From assembly GCF_021602345.1 (NCBI RefSeq), contig NZ_BQID01000003.1, forward strand, positions 558,001 to 622,000: DNA of 64,000 nt. The letters run 5' to 3'. Position 1 is the stretch's first letter. Each line of letters opens with the position of its first letter. Source of the DNA: Pseudomonas pharyngis (lineage in GTDB: Bacteria; Pseudomonadota; Gammaproteobacteria; Pseudomonadales; Pseudomonadaceae). The notes under the pieces are model-generated. The model was given only the letters and a program-made list of their open reading frames with translations. It was not told the DNA's origin and ran no database searches. A program made the translations under genes and the position numbers. This document shows positions 36,569-45,021 of the stretch, piece after piece.

Positions 36569-37429
36569 TCAATAAGCGATGCGGATATCGGTGAAATCCA
36601 GTTCGCGCTCGGTTTCCGGCGACTGGCCTTCATCGAACAGCAACCGGTGAATGCGCCGCGCCGATTCCTGAAACGCTACACCGCCGAGGCTGTGCAAATC
36701 GTATTGATGACTGTGCACTTCCGCCCTCACCCGCCCCGGATGCGGCGACAACAGCAGGATCCGATTGCCCACCACCAGCGCTTCTTCAATCGAGTGGGTG
36801 ACGAACAGCAAGGTGAACCGCACCTCCTCCCAGAGCAGCAGCAATTCCTCCTGCATCTTGCGCCGGGTCAGGGCATCCAGCGCGGCGAACGGCTCGTCCA
36901 TCAGCAGGATTTTCGGCTGCATCGCCAGCGCCCGGGCAATCGCCACCCGCGCTTTCATGCCGCCGGACAAGGTGTGCGGGTAGGCATCGGCGAACGCCGC
37001 CAGACCGACTTTCTCCAGATAATGCAGCGCACGCTCTTCAGCTTCCTTTTTCTTCAGCGTGCGCGAAGCCAGCAGCGGAAACATCACGTTCTGTTTGACG
37101 GTTTTCCACGGTGGCAGTTGATCGAACTCCTGAAACACCACGATCCGGTCCGGCCCCGGCGCGTCGACCCGCTGGCCCTGCAGACGGATCTCGCCCTCGC
37201 ACGGTGCAATGAACCCGGCGACGGCTTTGAGCAAGGTGGATTTACCGCAGCCGGAAGGACCGAGCAGCACGAAGCGATCCTGTTGATCGACTTCGAAACT
37301 GACCTGGTGGGTGGCGCGCACGACGCGCTGCGGCGTGCGGTATTCGAGGCTGACCTGATCGACCGCCAAAAGCGCTTGCGCAGTGGCGATCGGGTTGCTG
37401 GCCGCGTGGCCTTGCAAAGGGGCGTTCAT
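36569..37429 (-). CDS. ABC transporter ATPase (SsuB/TauB class)
   Basis: A 286-residue ATPase from ATG 37429. Walker A GPSGCGKST, Q-loop VFQEFDQLPPW, signature LSGGMKARVAIARAL, Walker B ILLMDEPFAALD and the switch His in FVTHSIEEAL are all intact. It energises uptake with the adjacent permease and binding protein. The gene starts 5 bp after the binding-protein stop codon. Confidence 0.93.
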   Translation of the reverse strand: MNAPLQGHAASNPIATAQALLAVDQVSLEYRTPQRVVRATHQVSFEVDQQDRFVLLGPSGCGKSTLLKAVAGFIAPCEGEIRLQGQRVDAPGPDRIVVFQEFDQLPPWKTVKQNVMFPLLASRTLKKKEAEERALHYLEKVGLAAFADAYPHTLSGGMKARVAIARALAMQPKILLMDEPFAALDALTRRKMQEELLLLWEEVRFTLLFVTHSIEEALVVGNRILLLSPHPGRVRAEVHSHQYDLHSLGGVAFQESARRIHRLLFDEGQSPETERELDFTDIRIAY

Positions 37430-37434
37430 GTCGA

Positions 37435-38460
37435 TCAGCTCCCCTGCAACGGTTTGGCGTCCTGGAAGAAGTAGTCCTTCCACGATTCGGGTTTGTTCTT
37501 GATCGCGCCGACGCGGTAGAGGAATTCGGCGAGCGGGTAGGTGTTTTTCGGCGTGACGCTGAATTCGAATTGCGGGTTGTCGATGATTTTCAGCAACGCG
37601 GCACGGTCGATCTTGGCCTTGGTCACGCGGATGTAAGTGTCCGCCGCCGCGCCTTTATCGTTCTGCGCAAATTGCGCGGCTTCGGTCAGCGCTTCGACGA
37701 ACGCCTTGTAGGTTTTCGGGTTCTCGTTGCGGAATTTCTCGGTGGCGAACAGCACGGTCGGCGAGTTCGGGCCGAGTACGTCATAGGAATTAAGCACGAC
37801 GTGGACGTTCGGATTCTCCAGCGCCTGATCCTGGAACGGCGGGTTGGAGAAATGCCCGGTCAGCTCGGTGCCGCCGGCGATCAATGCAGCAGTGGCGTCC
37901 GGGTGCGGAACGGCGATGGTGTATTTGTCGAGGCGATTGAATTCCTTGTCGCCCCACTGTTTGGCCGCCGCGTATTGCAGGAAGCGCGACTGCACGGAAA
38001 CGCCCACCGCCGGCACCGCGATGCGGTCCTTCTCGGTGAAGTCGGCGATGGTTTTGACCTTGGGATTGTTGCTGACCAAGTAGTACGGGAAGTTGCCCAG
38101 CGAGGCCACGGCTTTGACGTTCTGCTTGCCGTGGGTGCGATCCCAGATGGTCAGCAACGGCCCGACACCGGCGCCGGCAATGTCGATGGAGCCGGAAAGC
38201 AGCGCATCGTTGACCGCCGCGCCGCCGGACAGCTGGGTCCAGTCGACCTTGATGTCGAGGCCTTCCTGCTTGCCGTACTTCTCGATCAGTCCCTGATCGC
38301 GCACCACGTTGAGCAACAGATAAACAATGCCGAACTGCTCGGCGATGCGGATTTCACCTTCGGCGTGGGCCACAGTCGGCGCCACCAGGCTGCCGGCGAT
38401 CAGGCTGAAACCGAGGCCGATGGCCGCCGCCAGCGGTGCGAATGGAAGACGTTTGGACAT
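37435..38460 (-). CDS. ABC transporter periplasmic substrate-binding protein (SsuA/TauA class)
   Basis: A 341-residue protein with a signal peptide (cut near TVAHAEGEIR). The bilobed fold of the NMT1/taurine-sulfonate class is seen in IRIAEQFGIVYLLLNVVRDQGLIEKYGKQEGLD in sections, IDIAGAGVGPLL, and SNNPKVKTIADF. Likely ligands are organosulfur or related small molecules; the exact one cannot be read from sequence. It is encoded between the TauD-like dioxygenase and the ATPase. Confidence 0.9.
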   Translation of the reverse strand: MSKRLPFAPLAAAIGLGFSLIAGSLVAPTVAHAEGEIRIAEQFGIVYLLLNVVRDQGLIEKYGKQEGLDIKVDWTQLSGGAAVNDALLSGSIDIAGAGVGPLLTIWDRTHGKQNVKAVASLGNFPYYLVSNNPKVKTIADFTEKDRIAVPAVGVSVQSRFLQYAAAKQWGDKEFNRLDKYTIAVPHPDATAALIAGGTELTGHFSNPPFQDQALENPNVHVVLNSYDVLGPNSPTVLFATEKFRNENPKTYKAFVEALTEAAQFAQNDKGAAADTYIRVTKAKIDRAALLKIIDNPQFEFSVTPKNTYPLAEFLYRVGAIKNKPESWKDYFFQDAKPLQGS

Positions 38461-38478
38461 GATCGGATCTCCGGCGAA

Positions 38479-39375
38479 TCAGAAAGGCGCGTCGCCCTGA
38501 ATGGTGGTGCGATACAACTTGCGGCGCAGGTGCGCAGGGCAACCGGCGGCAAGGTGGATCAGCGAGCGGTTGTCCCAGAACACCAGATCGTGGGGCTGCC
38601 ATTGATGGCGGTAGATGTTCTGCGGCAGCACGCTGTGGGCGTAGAGCTCCTCGAGCAGCTGTTTGCTCTCGTCTTCCGGCAGACCGACGATGCGGGTGGT
38701 GAAGCCTTCGCTGACGAACAACGCCTTGCGGCCGTTTTCCGGATGGGTGCGGACCACCGGGTGCACGACCTCGGCGACCTGGGCCAGTTGCTCCGGGGTC
38801 AGGGTCGGGCGCCAGTTGCCTTCGAATTTGGTTTCGCTGTAGCGCGCGGTGTAGGAATGCGCAGCCGAGCGGCCTTCAACGGCTTTGCGCAGCGCGTCGG
38901 GCAGGCTGTCCCAGGCTTTGTGCATGTCGGCGAACAGGGTGTCGCCGCCTTCGGACGGTAGTTCCTGGGCGTGCAGCATCGAGCCGAGGCTCGGCAGTTC
39001 TTTATAGGAAAGGTCCGAGTGCCAGAATTTGCCGGCATCACCGAGGCCGATGTTCTGGCCGTTTTCGACGATGTTGGAAACGATGAGGATTTCCGGGTGA
39101 TTGGCCAGCAGGAACTGCTTGAGCACGTGGATCTGCAACACGCCGAAGCGGCGGCTGAAGTCGATCTGCTGTTGCGGGGTGATGCGCTGGTCGCGGAACA
39201 CCACGACGTGGTGATCGAGGTGCGCGCGGTGGATGCGGGCGAAGTCTTCATCGTTGACCGGACGGGTCAGATCGAGGCCGATGATCTCGGCGCCGACGGC
39301 ACCGCTGAACGGGCGGACTTCGAAGGTTTGCGGCGCGGCAGTCGCGGCGCTTGGGGTAGCAGTAGCTGCGGACAT
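38479..39375 (-). CDS. TauD/TfdA-family 2-oxoglutarate dioxygenase
   Basis: A 298-residue Fe(II)/2-oxoglutarate oxygenase from ATG 39375, with GGGAGA upstream. The metal triad is present: WHSDLSY (H119, D121) and the distal His in DNRSLIHLA (about H274), followed by the Arg that binds 2-oxoglutarate (HLRRKLYR). In sulfur-scavenging clusters such enzymes release sulfite or sulfate from taurine, alkylsulfonates or alkyl sulfates. It is the first gene of the cluster with an ABC importer, so it probably acts on the imported compound. Which substrate is unknown. Confidence 0.9.
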   Translation of the reverse strand: MSAATATPSAATAAPQTFEVRPFSGAVGAEIIGLDLTRPVNDEDFARIHRAHLDHHVVVFRDQRITPQQQIDFSRRFGVLQIHVLKQFLLANHPEILIVSNIVENGQNIGLGDAGKFWHSDLSYKELPSLGSMLHAQELPSEGGDTLFADMHKAWDSLPDALRKAVEGRSAAHSYTARYSETKFEGNWRPTLTPEQLAQVAEVVHPVVRTHPENGRKALFVSEGFTTRIVGLPEDESKQLLEELYAHSVLPQNIYRHQWQPHDLVFWDNRSLIHLAAGCPAHLRRKLYRTTIQGDAPF

Positions 39376-39506
39376 CAATCAATCTCCCACGCACGGCGCG
39401 CTCGATGGCGCGCGCGTCGATCAGAAACTCACGCTGGATTGCGTGTTGGTTCGTGTCGTGCGGCGCGCCGATTGGTCGGCAGGTACGCAGGAGGCTGACT
39501 TTATAG

Positions 39507-39536
39507 CTATAAGAAGCGGAATTTAAATACTGTTAA
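39507..39536 (-). promoter_or_regulatory. Candidate promoter of the dioxygenase/ABC cluster
   Basis: On the minus strand TTAACA (39536-39531) and TTATAG (39512-39507) are 18 bp apart. The -10 lies inside a perfect 12-bp palindrome (TTATAGCTATAA, 39501-39512), which may double as an operator. The start codon is about 130 bp downstream. Confidence 0.4.
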
Positions 39537-39629
39537 CGAATAACGATATGGCGAATGCTTAGGAATGGACTGGATGGTGAGTGACCATTTGTGTCACTTA
39601 CTGACAGGGATGTGGTGTTCGAGCTGACG

Positions 39630-39740
39630 CCATCGCTGGCAAGCCAGCTCCCACAGGGATCTCGGTTTGAACACAATTGTGTGCTCATTAAAGAACTCTG
39701 TGGGAGCTGCGGTGCGACGATTCGACTCGCCCGCGAAGAG
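39630..39740. repeat. Divergent REP pair with central palindrome
   Basis: One arm (about 39630-39657) carries CGCTGGCAAGCCAGCTCCCACAG in sections. The inverted partner begins CTGTGGGAGCTG near 39697 and decays afterwards. The centre holds the perfect palindrome ACACAATTGTGT (39671-39682). This looks like an eroded REPIN. The region 39376-39761 otherwise holds only the promoter above; a 73-codon frame here is not convincing. Confidence 0.7.
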
Positions 39741-39761
39741 GCCTGAAAGGCCAATCAAGAT

Positions 39762-41129
39762 CTAGCGTTCGTGCAACGCCTCGGCCCGCGCCCGGATGAT
39801 CGGCTTGAGCAGATAGCTCAGCACGGTCTTCTTGCCGGTGATGATATCCACCGACGCCACCATCCCCGGGATGATCAGCAACGGCTTCTCGTCAGTGCCG
39901 AGATGGCTGCGCTCGGTGCGCAGCTTGATGACGTAATAGGTGGTTTTCTTGTCTTCGTCGGTGATGGTGTCGGCGCCGATCTGCTCCAGCTTGGCCTTCA
40001 AACCGCCGTAGATGGTGTAGTCATACGCGGTGAATTTCACCGTGGCCTCCTGGCCCGGATGCAGGAACGCGATGTCCTGCGGGCGGATCTTCGCTTCGAC
40101 CAGCAGGGTGTCGTCCAGCGGCACGATTTCCAACAGGTCGCTGCCCGGCTGGATCACGCCGCCGATGGTGTTGACCAGCATCTTGTTAACGATGCCCCGC
40201 ACCGGCGAGGTGACGAGCGTCCGGCTGACCCGGTCTTCCAGCGCCTTGCCGGTGGCCTGGGCCTTGTTCAGGTCGGTGCGCGCCTCGTTGAGCTGGGTCA
40301 GGGCTTCGCTGCGGAATTTGCCGCGGGTCTCGTCGATCTTGCGCTGTACTTCCTTGATCGCCGATTCGGCGCGCGGGATCGCCAGGGTGGTGGCGTCGAG
40401 CTGACCACGGGTTTCCACTTCGGCACGCTTGAGTCGCAGCACTTCCACCGGCGATACCGCGCCCTGGGCCACCAGCGGCTCGGACATGTTGATTTCCTGG
40501 CGTTGCAGGCCCAGTTGCTGGCGATATTGCGCCTGCTTCGAGGTGAACTCGCGCAGCTCCTGCTGGCGCTGAATCAACTGCTCCTGCAGGCCACCGACCT
40601 CGTCGTGCAGTTGCTGGCGACGGCTGATGTACAACGACTCTTCGCTCTTGGCCTGACCCGGCACGGCTTTGAGCACGTCCTCGGGGAAATTCAGCGGCCG
40701 GTCATCGACCTCGGCGCTCAGGCGCTCGACCCGCAGCAGCATCGACAGGCGATCAGCCTCGGTTTCACCGACGTTGGAGGCGAAACGCGTGTCATCCAGG
40801 CGTACCAACGGTGCGCCGGCTTCGACGATCTGGCCTTCCTTGACGAACAGCTCGGAGACGATCCCGCCCTCGAGGTTCTGGATTTTCTGGATCTTCGACG
40901 AGGGAATCGCCTTGCCGTCGCCCTTGGTCACTTCGTCGATGACGGCGAAGTTGGCCCACAGCATCAGGAACACGAAGAAACCGATGATCGCCCAGATCGT
41001 CAGCCGCACCACGCGCGGCGCGTCCTCGATCAAGGCCTTGTTGACCTCTGGCAGCGGCTGGCCCTGCAGCGATGCCGAGCCCTTGAAGTAGCGGCGGATC
41101 GAATCCTTGAAACCCGACTTAAGCAACAC
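39762..41129 (-). CDS. lapC: Type I secretion membrane fusion protein LapC
   Basis: A 455-residue HlyD-family adaptor for export of LapA. One membrane helix (about 45-65) follows a cytosolic N-terminus. The lipoyl parts (IQNLEGGIVSELFVKEGQIVEAG and VTSPVRGIVNKMLVNTIGGVIQPG in sections) flank a long coiled coil. The C-terminal domain has the family motif ending GMVASVDIITGKKTVLSYLLKPI in sections. It is the last gene of lapEBC; the start overlaps the lapB 3' end by 11 bp. Confidence 0.93.
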   Translation of the reverse strand: MLLKSGFKDSIRRYFKGSASLQGQPLPEVNKALIEDAPRVVRLTIWAIIGFFVFLMLWANFAVIDEVTKGDGKAIPSSKIQKIQNLEGGIVSELFVKEGQIVEAGAPLVRLDDTRFASNVGETEADRLSMLLRVERLSAEVDDRPLNFPEDVLKAVPGQAKSEESLYISRRQQLHDEVGGLQEQLIQRQQELREFTSKQAQYRQQLGLQRQEINMSEPLVAQGAVSPVEVLRLKRAEVETRGQLDATTLAIPRAESAIKEVQRKIDETRGKFRSEALTQLNEARTDLNKAQATGKALEDRVSRTLVTSPVRGIVNKMLVNTIGGVIQPGSDLLEIVPLDDTLLVEAKIRPQDIAFLHPGQEATVKFTAYDYTIYGGLKAKLEQIGADTITDEDKKTTYYVIKLRTERSHLGTDEKPLLIIPGMVASVDIITGKKTVLSYLLKPIIRARAEALHER

Positions 41130-43275
41130 TGATCTGCCCCTTCTTCAACGCTTCCATCACGGCCGCTTTCGGGCCATCGGCGAGAATCTGCCCACGGTCG
41201 ACCACCAGCAGGCGATCGACCAGCGACAGCAGCGATGCCCGGTGCGTCACCAGCACCACGGTCTTGTTTTCCACCACCGCCGCGAGGCGTTGCTTGAGGC
41301 GTTCTTCGCCGGTGTTGTCCATGGCGCTGGTCGGTTCGTCGAGCAACAGAATCGGCGGATTGAGCAACAGCGCCCGGGCCAGCGCGACGTTCTGGCGCTG
41401 ACCGCCGGACAGGTTCTGCCCGCGCTCGCCGACTTGCAGTTCATAACCCTGCGGGTGCAGTCGGGCGAATTCGTGTACGCCGGCCAGTTCAGCGGCCTGC
41501 AGGACAAGTTCGTCTTCGACGTAACGAGCGCCGGAAACCAGGTTGTCGCGCAGGGTGCCGGCCAGCAGCTGGATGTCCTGCGGCACGTAGCCGATGTTGT
41601 AGCGCAGCTCGCTGACGTCGATCTGGCGGATGTCGACGCCGTCCACCAGCAACGCTCCGTCGTCCGGCTGATAGAGGCCGACCAGCAATTTCGCCAGCGA
41701 ACTTTTGCCCGAGCCGCTGCGGCCGATGATGCCGATCTTCTCGCCGGGACGGATCACCAGGTTGATGTTCTTCAGCGCCGGGTTCTGTTGTTCCGGGTAG
41801 GTGAAGCTGAGCTGGCGGCATTCGATCGCGCCTTGCAGCACCTTGCGGCTCAGCGGGCGCTCTTCGAAATTGCGCTCTTGCGGCAGCTCCATCATCTGGT
41901 CGACCGAAGTCATGGTCACCCGCGCCTGCTGGTAACGGGTCAGCAGACCGGACAGCGACGCCAGCGGGCTGAGGGCGCGGCCACTGAGCATGTAGCAGGC
42001 GATCAGGCCGCCCATGCTCAGGTTGCCGGCGATGATCTGGTACACGCCGAAGACGATCATGATCACCCCGGCCAGTTGCTGGATCAGCAGAGTGATGTTC
42101 ATCGCCAGACCGGAGAGCATTTTCACCCGCAGCTCGAGGCGGCTGAGGGTGCCGATGGTTTGCTCCCACTGATATTGGCGTTCGCTTTCGGCGTTGTTGA
42201 CCTTCACCGCGTCGAGGCCGGCGAGGGTTTCGATCAGGCTCGACTGACGCTCGGCGCCGAGGGCCATGGTGCGCTCCATGGTTGCCACCAGCGGCTTCTG
42301 CAAGGCGTAGCCGATCAGCAGCGCAATCGGAAAGGCCAGCACCGGAATCCACACCAGATGCCCGCCGAGAATCGCGATGACAATGAAGATCAGGATGGTG
42401 AACGGCAGGTCGATCAGGCTGGTCAGGGTCAGCGAGGCGAGGAAGTCGCGCAGACTCTGGAACTCATGAATGTTCTGGGCAAAGCTCCCGACCCGCGCCG
42501 GGCGGTATTTCATGGCCATGCCGACGATGCGTTCGAACAGCGTGGCGGAGATGATCAGGTCGGTTTTCTTGCCGGCCAGATCCAGGCACAGGCTGCGCAG
42601 GCTCTTGAGAATCAGGTCGAACAGATAGGCGCCGGTGATGCCCAGCGCGAGCACCCACAGGGTCGCTTCGGCCTGGTTCGGCACCACGCGGTCGTAGACA
42701 TTCATCACGAACAGCGGCGCGGCCATGGCGATGATGTTGATCAGGAAACTGGCGGCGATGGCGTCGGCATACAGCCAGCGCGAACGCTTGAGGGTGTCGC
42801 GAAACCACGAGCGTGCACGCGGGATCAGCGTGCCGTGGTTGACATCGAATTTGTGCTGGGGCTGGGCGAAGAACACTTTGCCGGTGTAGTCGTCGGCCAG
42901 CAGCTCGCGGCTGACCAGGGATTCGCCGCCGTCGCTTTCGCTGAGCAGCACCCGTGCTTCGTTCTCGCCCTGCCAGCCGAGCAGGACGGCACTGCGGCCA
43001 TCCTTGAGCAGCAACAGCGCCGGCATGGCAATCGCCGGAATTTCTTCGAGCTTGCGCTGCAGCACCCGCCCTTGCAGCCCGGCGCGCGCCGCTGCACGGG
43101 GCAGCAGCTCGACACTCAGGCGTTGTTTGGGCAGCGGCAGGCCGGTGGTCAGCATCGCCGCGCTGGCAGGTTTCTGGTGGAGCATGCAAAGAGCGAGCAG
43201 ACCATCCAGTAACGGATCGTCGTGCAACGCGCGTGGATCATGACTGAGATGAACTCGACTGACTTCTGATTCCAC
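41119..43275 (-). CDS. lapB: Type I secretion ATPase/permease LapB
   Basis: A 718-residue ABC exporter, taken from GTG 43275 (VESEVSRVHLSHD) because AAAGAG is correctly spaced for it; GTG 43284 is too close to that site. The N-terminal C39-like domain (about 10-140) lacks an evident catalytic Cys, as in adhesin and RTX exporters. The membrane domain spans about 150-440. The ATPase has Walker A GRSGSGKSS, signature LSGGQRQNVALARAL and Walker B ILLLDEPTSAMD. It exports LapA through LapC and LapE. The gene starts 34 bp after lapE. Confidence 0.94.
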   Translation of the reverse strand: MESEVSRVHLSHDPRALHDDPLLDGLLALCMLHQKPASAAMLTTGLPLPKQRLSVELLPRAAARAGLQGRVLQRKLEEIPAIAMPALLLLKDGRSAVLLGWQGENEARVLLSESDGGESLVSRELLADDYTGKVFFAQPQHKFDVNHGTLIPRARSWFRDTLKRSRWLYADAIAASFLINIIAMAAPLFVMNVYDRVVPNQAEATLWVLALGITGAYLFDLILKSLRSLCLDLAGKKTDLIISATLFERIVGMAMKYRPARVGSFAQNIHEFQSLRDFLASLTLTSLIDLPFTILIFIVIAILGGHLVWIPVLAFPIALLIGYALQKPLVATMERTMALGAERQSSLIETLAGLDAVKVNNAESERQYQWEQTIGTLSRLELRVKMLSGLAMNITLLIQQLAGVIMIVFGVYQIIAGNLSMGGLIACYMLSGRALSPLASLSGLLTRYQQARVTMTSVDQMMELPQERNFEERPLSRKVLQGAIECRQLSFTYPEQQNPALKNINLVIRPGEKIGIIGRSGSGKSSLAKLLVGLYQPDDGALLVDGVDIRQIDVSELRYNIGYVPQDIQLLAGTLRDNLVSGARYVEDELVLQAAELAGVHEFARLHPQGYELQVGERGQNLSGGQRQNVALARALLLNPPILLLDEPTSAMDNTGEERLKQRLAAVVENKTVVLVTHRASLLSLVDRLLVVDRGQILADGPKAAVMEALKKGQISVA

Positions 43276-43309
43276 GCTCGACACTCTTTAGCAGTTGAAA
43301 AGGGACAAC

Positions 43310-44662
43310 TCAATTCATCCCAGGCAGCTGGACCTTGGGCTTCACGTCGTTCTGCACAACGGATGCCAAGGGTGCGACCACTCCCTGGCTCTTGAGCAAT
43401 TCGCCCATGGTCGCCTTGATTCGATACTGAGTAAATAACTGAATGTTTTTGATTTCAGCCAGACGCCGCGAAGCGGTGAACAGCTCGTTTTCGCTGTCGA
43501 GCAAATCCAGCAGAGTCCGTTCGCCGAGGCTGAACTGGCGCTGGTAAGCAGTGCGCACCGAAGTGCTGTGATCAACGTACTGCTGAGCGATCGGCACCTG
43601 GGCGTTGGCGTTGTTCAGGGCGTTCCAGGCCAGGCCCAGTTCTTCATTCAATTGGCGCAAGGCGTTGTTGCGGATGTCCAGCGCCTGGTTCGACAGGTAG
43701 GACTTGGACTCCAGATCCGCCTTGTTGCTGCCGCCCGAATACAGGTTGAAGCGCATGCGCAACATGGCCTGCCATTCGTTGTTGTGACCGTTCTGGCCGT
43801 CGAGGTCGTTGTCGGCAGTGCGGCCCAGCTCGGCGTCGAAGCGCGGGTAGAAGGTCGACTTGGCAGTCTCGTATTGCTTCTCGGCCGCGGCGATGTCGGA
43901 CTCGGCCGAACGCAGGATCGGGCTGTTTTCCAGCATCTGCTGGCGCGCTTCATTCAGGTTGGCCGGCATCATCGCCATGAACGGCGCCGGACGCTCCAGC
44001 TGATCGGGCATCTGGCCGACGGCGCTGAGGAAGTTGGTTTCCGAGTCGGCGAGGTTGGTCTGCTCGGTGATCAGGTTGTTGCGCGCCTGAGCCATACGCG
44101 CTTCGGCCTGATCGAGGTCGGCCCCGCTGCCGACGCCGCGCTGGGTGCGCAGCTGGATCTGGTCGTAGATGCGTTGGTGACTTTTGAGGTTTTCTTCGGC
44201 CAGACGCACGAATTCGCGACGGGTCAGCACATCCAGATAAACCTGGGCCACGGTCAGCGCGGTGCGTTCGGAAGTGCCGAGCAGGGAATACGCGCGGGAG
44301 TTGACGGTGGCTTGTTGACGCCCGACTTCGCTGGATGTCGCAAAACCGTCAAAAACCATTTGCGACAGACGTAAACTTGACTCGCTGCGGTTCAGGGTTT
44401 CCCAGTGATTGCCGCCACCATTGGCGCGGGTGGTCACGCTGTCGGTGCCTTCACGACCATAACCGCCCAGCAGATCGACCTTGGGCAGGTATCCACCTTT
44501 TGCAGCCTTTAATTGATAATCCGCGGCCAGCCGACTGTTGACCCCTGCCTGGATTTCCGGATGGACATCCAGCGCCTGCTGCATGGCTTCTGGTAAGGAT
44601 TGTGCTTGTACGAAAGACGCGGCGAGAGCGAAGGGTAGAGCCTTGAACAGGTGCGAACGCAT
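43310..44662 (-). CDS. lapE: Outer-membrane channel of LapA secretion, LapE
   Basis: A 450-residue TolC-family protein from ATG 44662 (MRSHLFKALPFALAASFVQAQ) with a signal peptide cut after VQA. Two repeats of the TolC fold are clear: PEAMQQALDVHPEIQAGVNSRLAADYQ and, in the second half, YRIKATMGELLKSQGV. In the Lap system LapE also retains LapA on the surface by holding its N-terminal module. It is the first gene of lapEBC and diverges from lapA across a 359-bp AT-rich region. An upstream in-frame extension to 44731 has no signal character. Confidence 0.93.
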   Translation of the reverse strand: MRSHLFKALPFALAASFVQAQSLPEAMQQALDVHPEIQAGVNSRLAADYQLKAAKGGYLPKVDLLGGYGREGTDSVTTRANGGGNHWETLNRSESSLRLSQMVFDGFATSSEVGRQQATVNSRAYSLLGTSERTALTVAQVYLDVLTRREFVRLAEENLKSHQRIYDQIQLRTQRGVGSGADLDQAEARMAQARNNLITEQTNLADSETNFLSAVGQMPDQLERPAPFMAMMPANLNEARQQMLENSPILRSAESDIAAAEKQYETAKSTFYPRFDAELGRTADNDLDGQNGHNNEWQAMLRMRFNLYSGGSNKADLESKSYLSNQALDIRNNALRQLNEELGLAWNALNNANAQVPIAQQYVDHSTSVRTAYQRQFSLGERTLLDLLDSENELFTASRRLAEIKNIQLFTQYRIKATMGELLKSQGVVAPLASVVQNDVKPKVQLPGMN

Positions 44663-44852
44663 GGTAAAGATTTCCCAGAACTTCTTGTCTTGAATCACAG
44701 CAAATTGGTGAGCTGCGTCGGAAGATGGCAACCGGAATGACCGTATGTCGGAAAGTTTAAAACCGGAACTGGATCACACGCTGAAGGGCAGGTCGCCGCA
44801 TAAATATCAATGTGACATTACTGGGACGATTGTTTAGGATGGCACCCAGAAG

Positions 44853-44866
44853 GTCAATAGTTTGGC
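44853..44866. promoter_or_regulatory. FleQ-box-like sequence upstream of lapA
   Basis: GTCAATAGTTTGGC matches 11 of 14 positions of the FleQ box I recall for Pseudomonas, GTCAATAAATTGAC. FleQ with c-di-GMP controls lapA in related species. Position is about 160 bp upstream of the lapA start. Confidence 0.4.
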
Positions 44867-44900
44867 ATAAAGTTAATAGCGAAAGAATCTAGCCAAAATA

Positions 44901-44920
44901 TTGACGAGCAGCAGCGTCAA
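44901..44920. promoter_or_regulatory. Inverted repeat in the lapA upstream region
   Basis: TTGACG-N8-CGTCAA, a perfect 6-bp dyad about 100 bp upstream of lapA. The left half could also act as a -35 element. The binding protein is unknown. Confidence 0.4.
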
Positions 44921-45021
44921 CTTTGCTTCATCTTTTTTTAAAAGTACGTCCAGACTGAATCGGCGCAGACAGCCATCAGGTCTATGGAAGTCAACTGAAC
45001 GTGACACCCGGAGAGTCTTCA

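Larger units (their letters stand above)
44663..45021. promoter_or_regulatory. Divergent lapE-lapA control region
   Basis: 359 bp, clearly AT-richer than its surroundings, with no gene. It must hold both promoters. Visible elements are AATG-TGA-CATT (44809-44819), a FleQ-box-like sequence (44853-44866) and TTGACG-N8-CGTCAA (44901-44920). A T-run lies near 44932-44939. Confidence 0.7.

Noticed and set aside
39533-39754. 73-codon minus-strand frame in the dioxygenase-lapC gap
   Set aside because: It consists largely of REP sequence and has no family resemblance.
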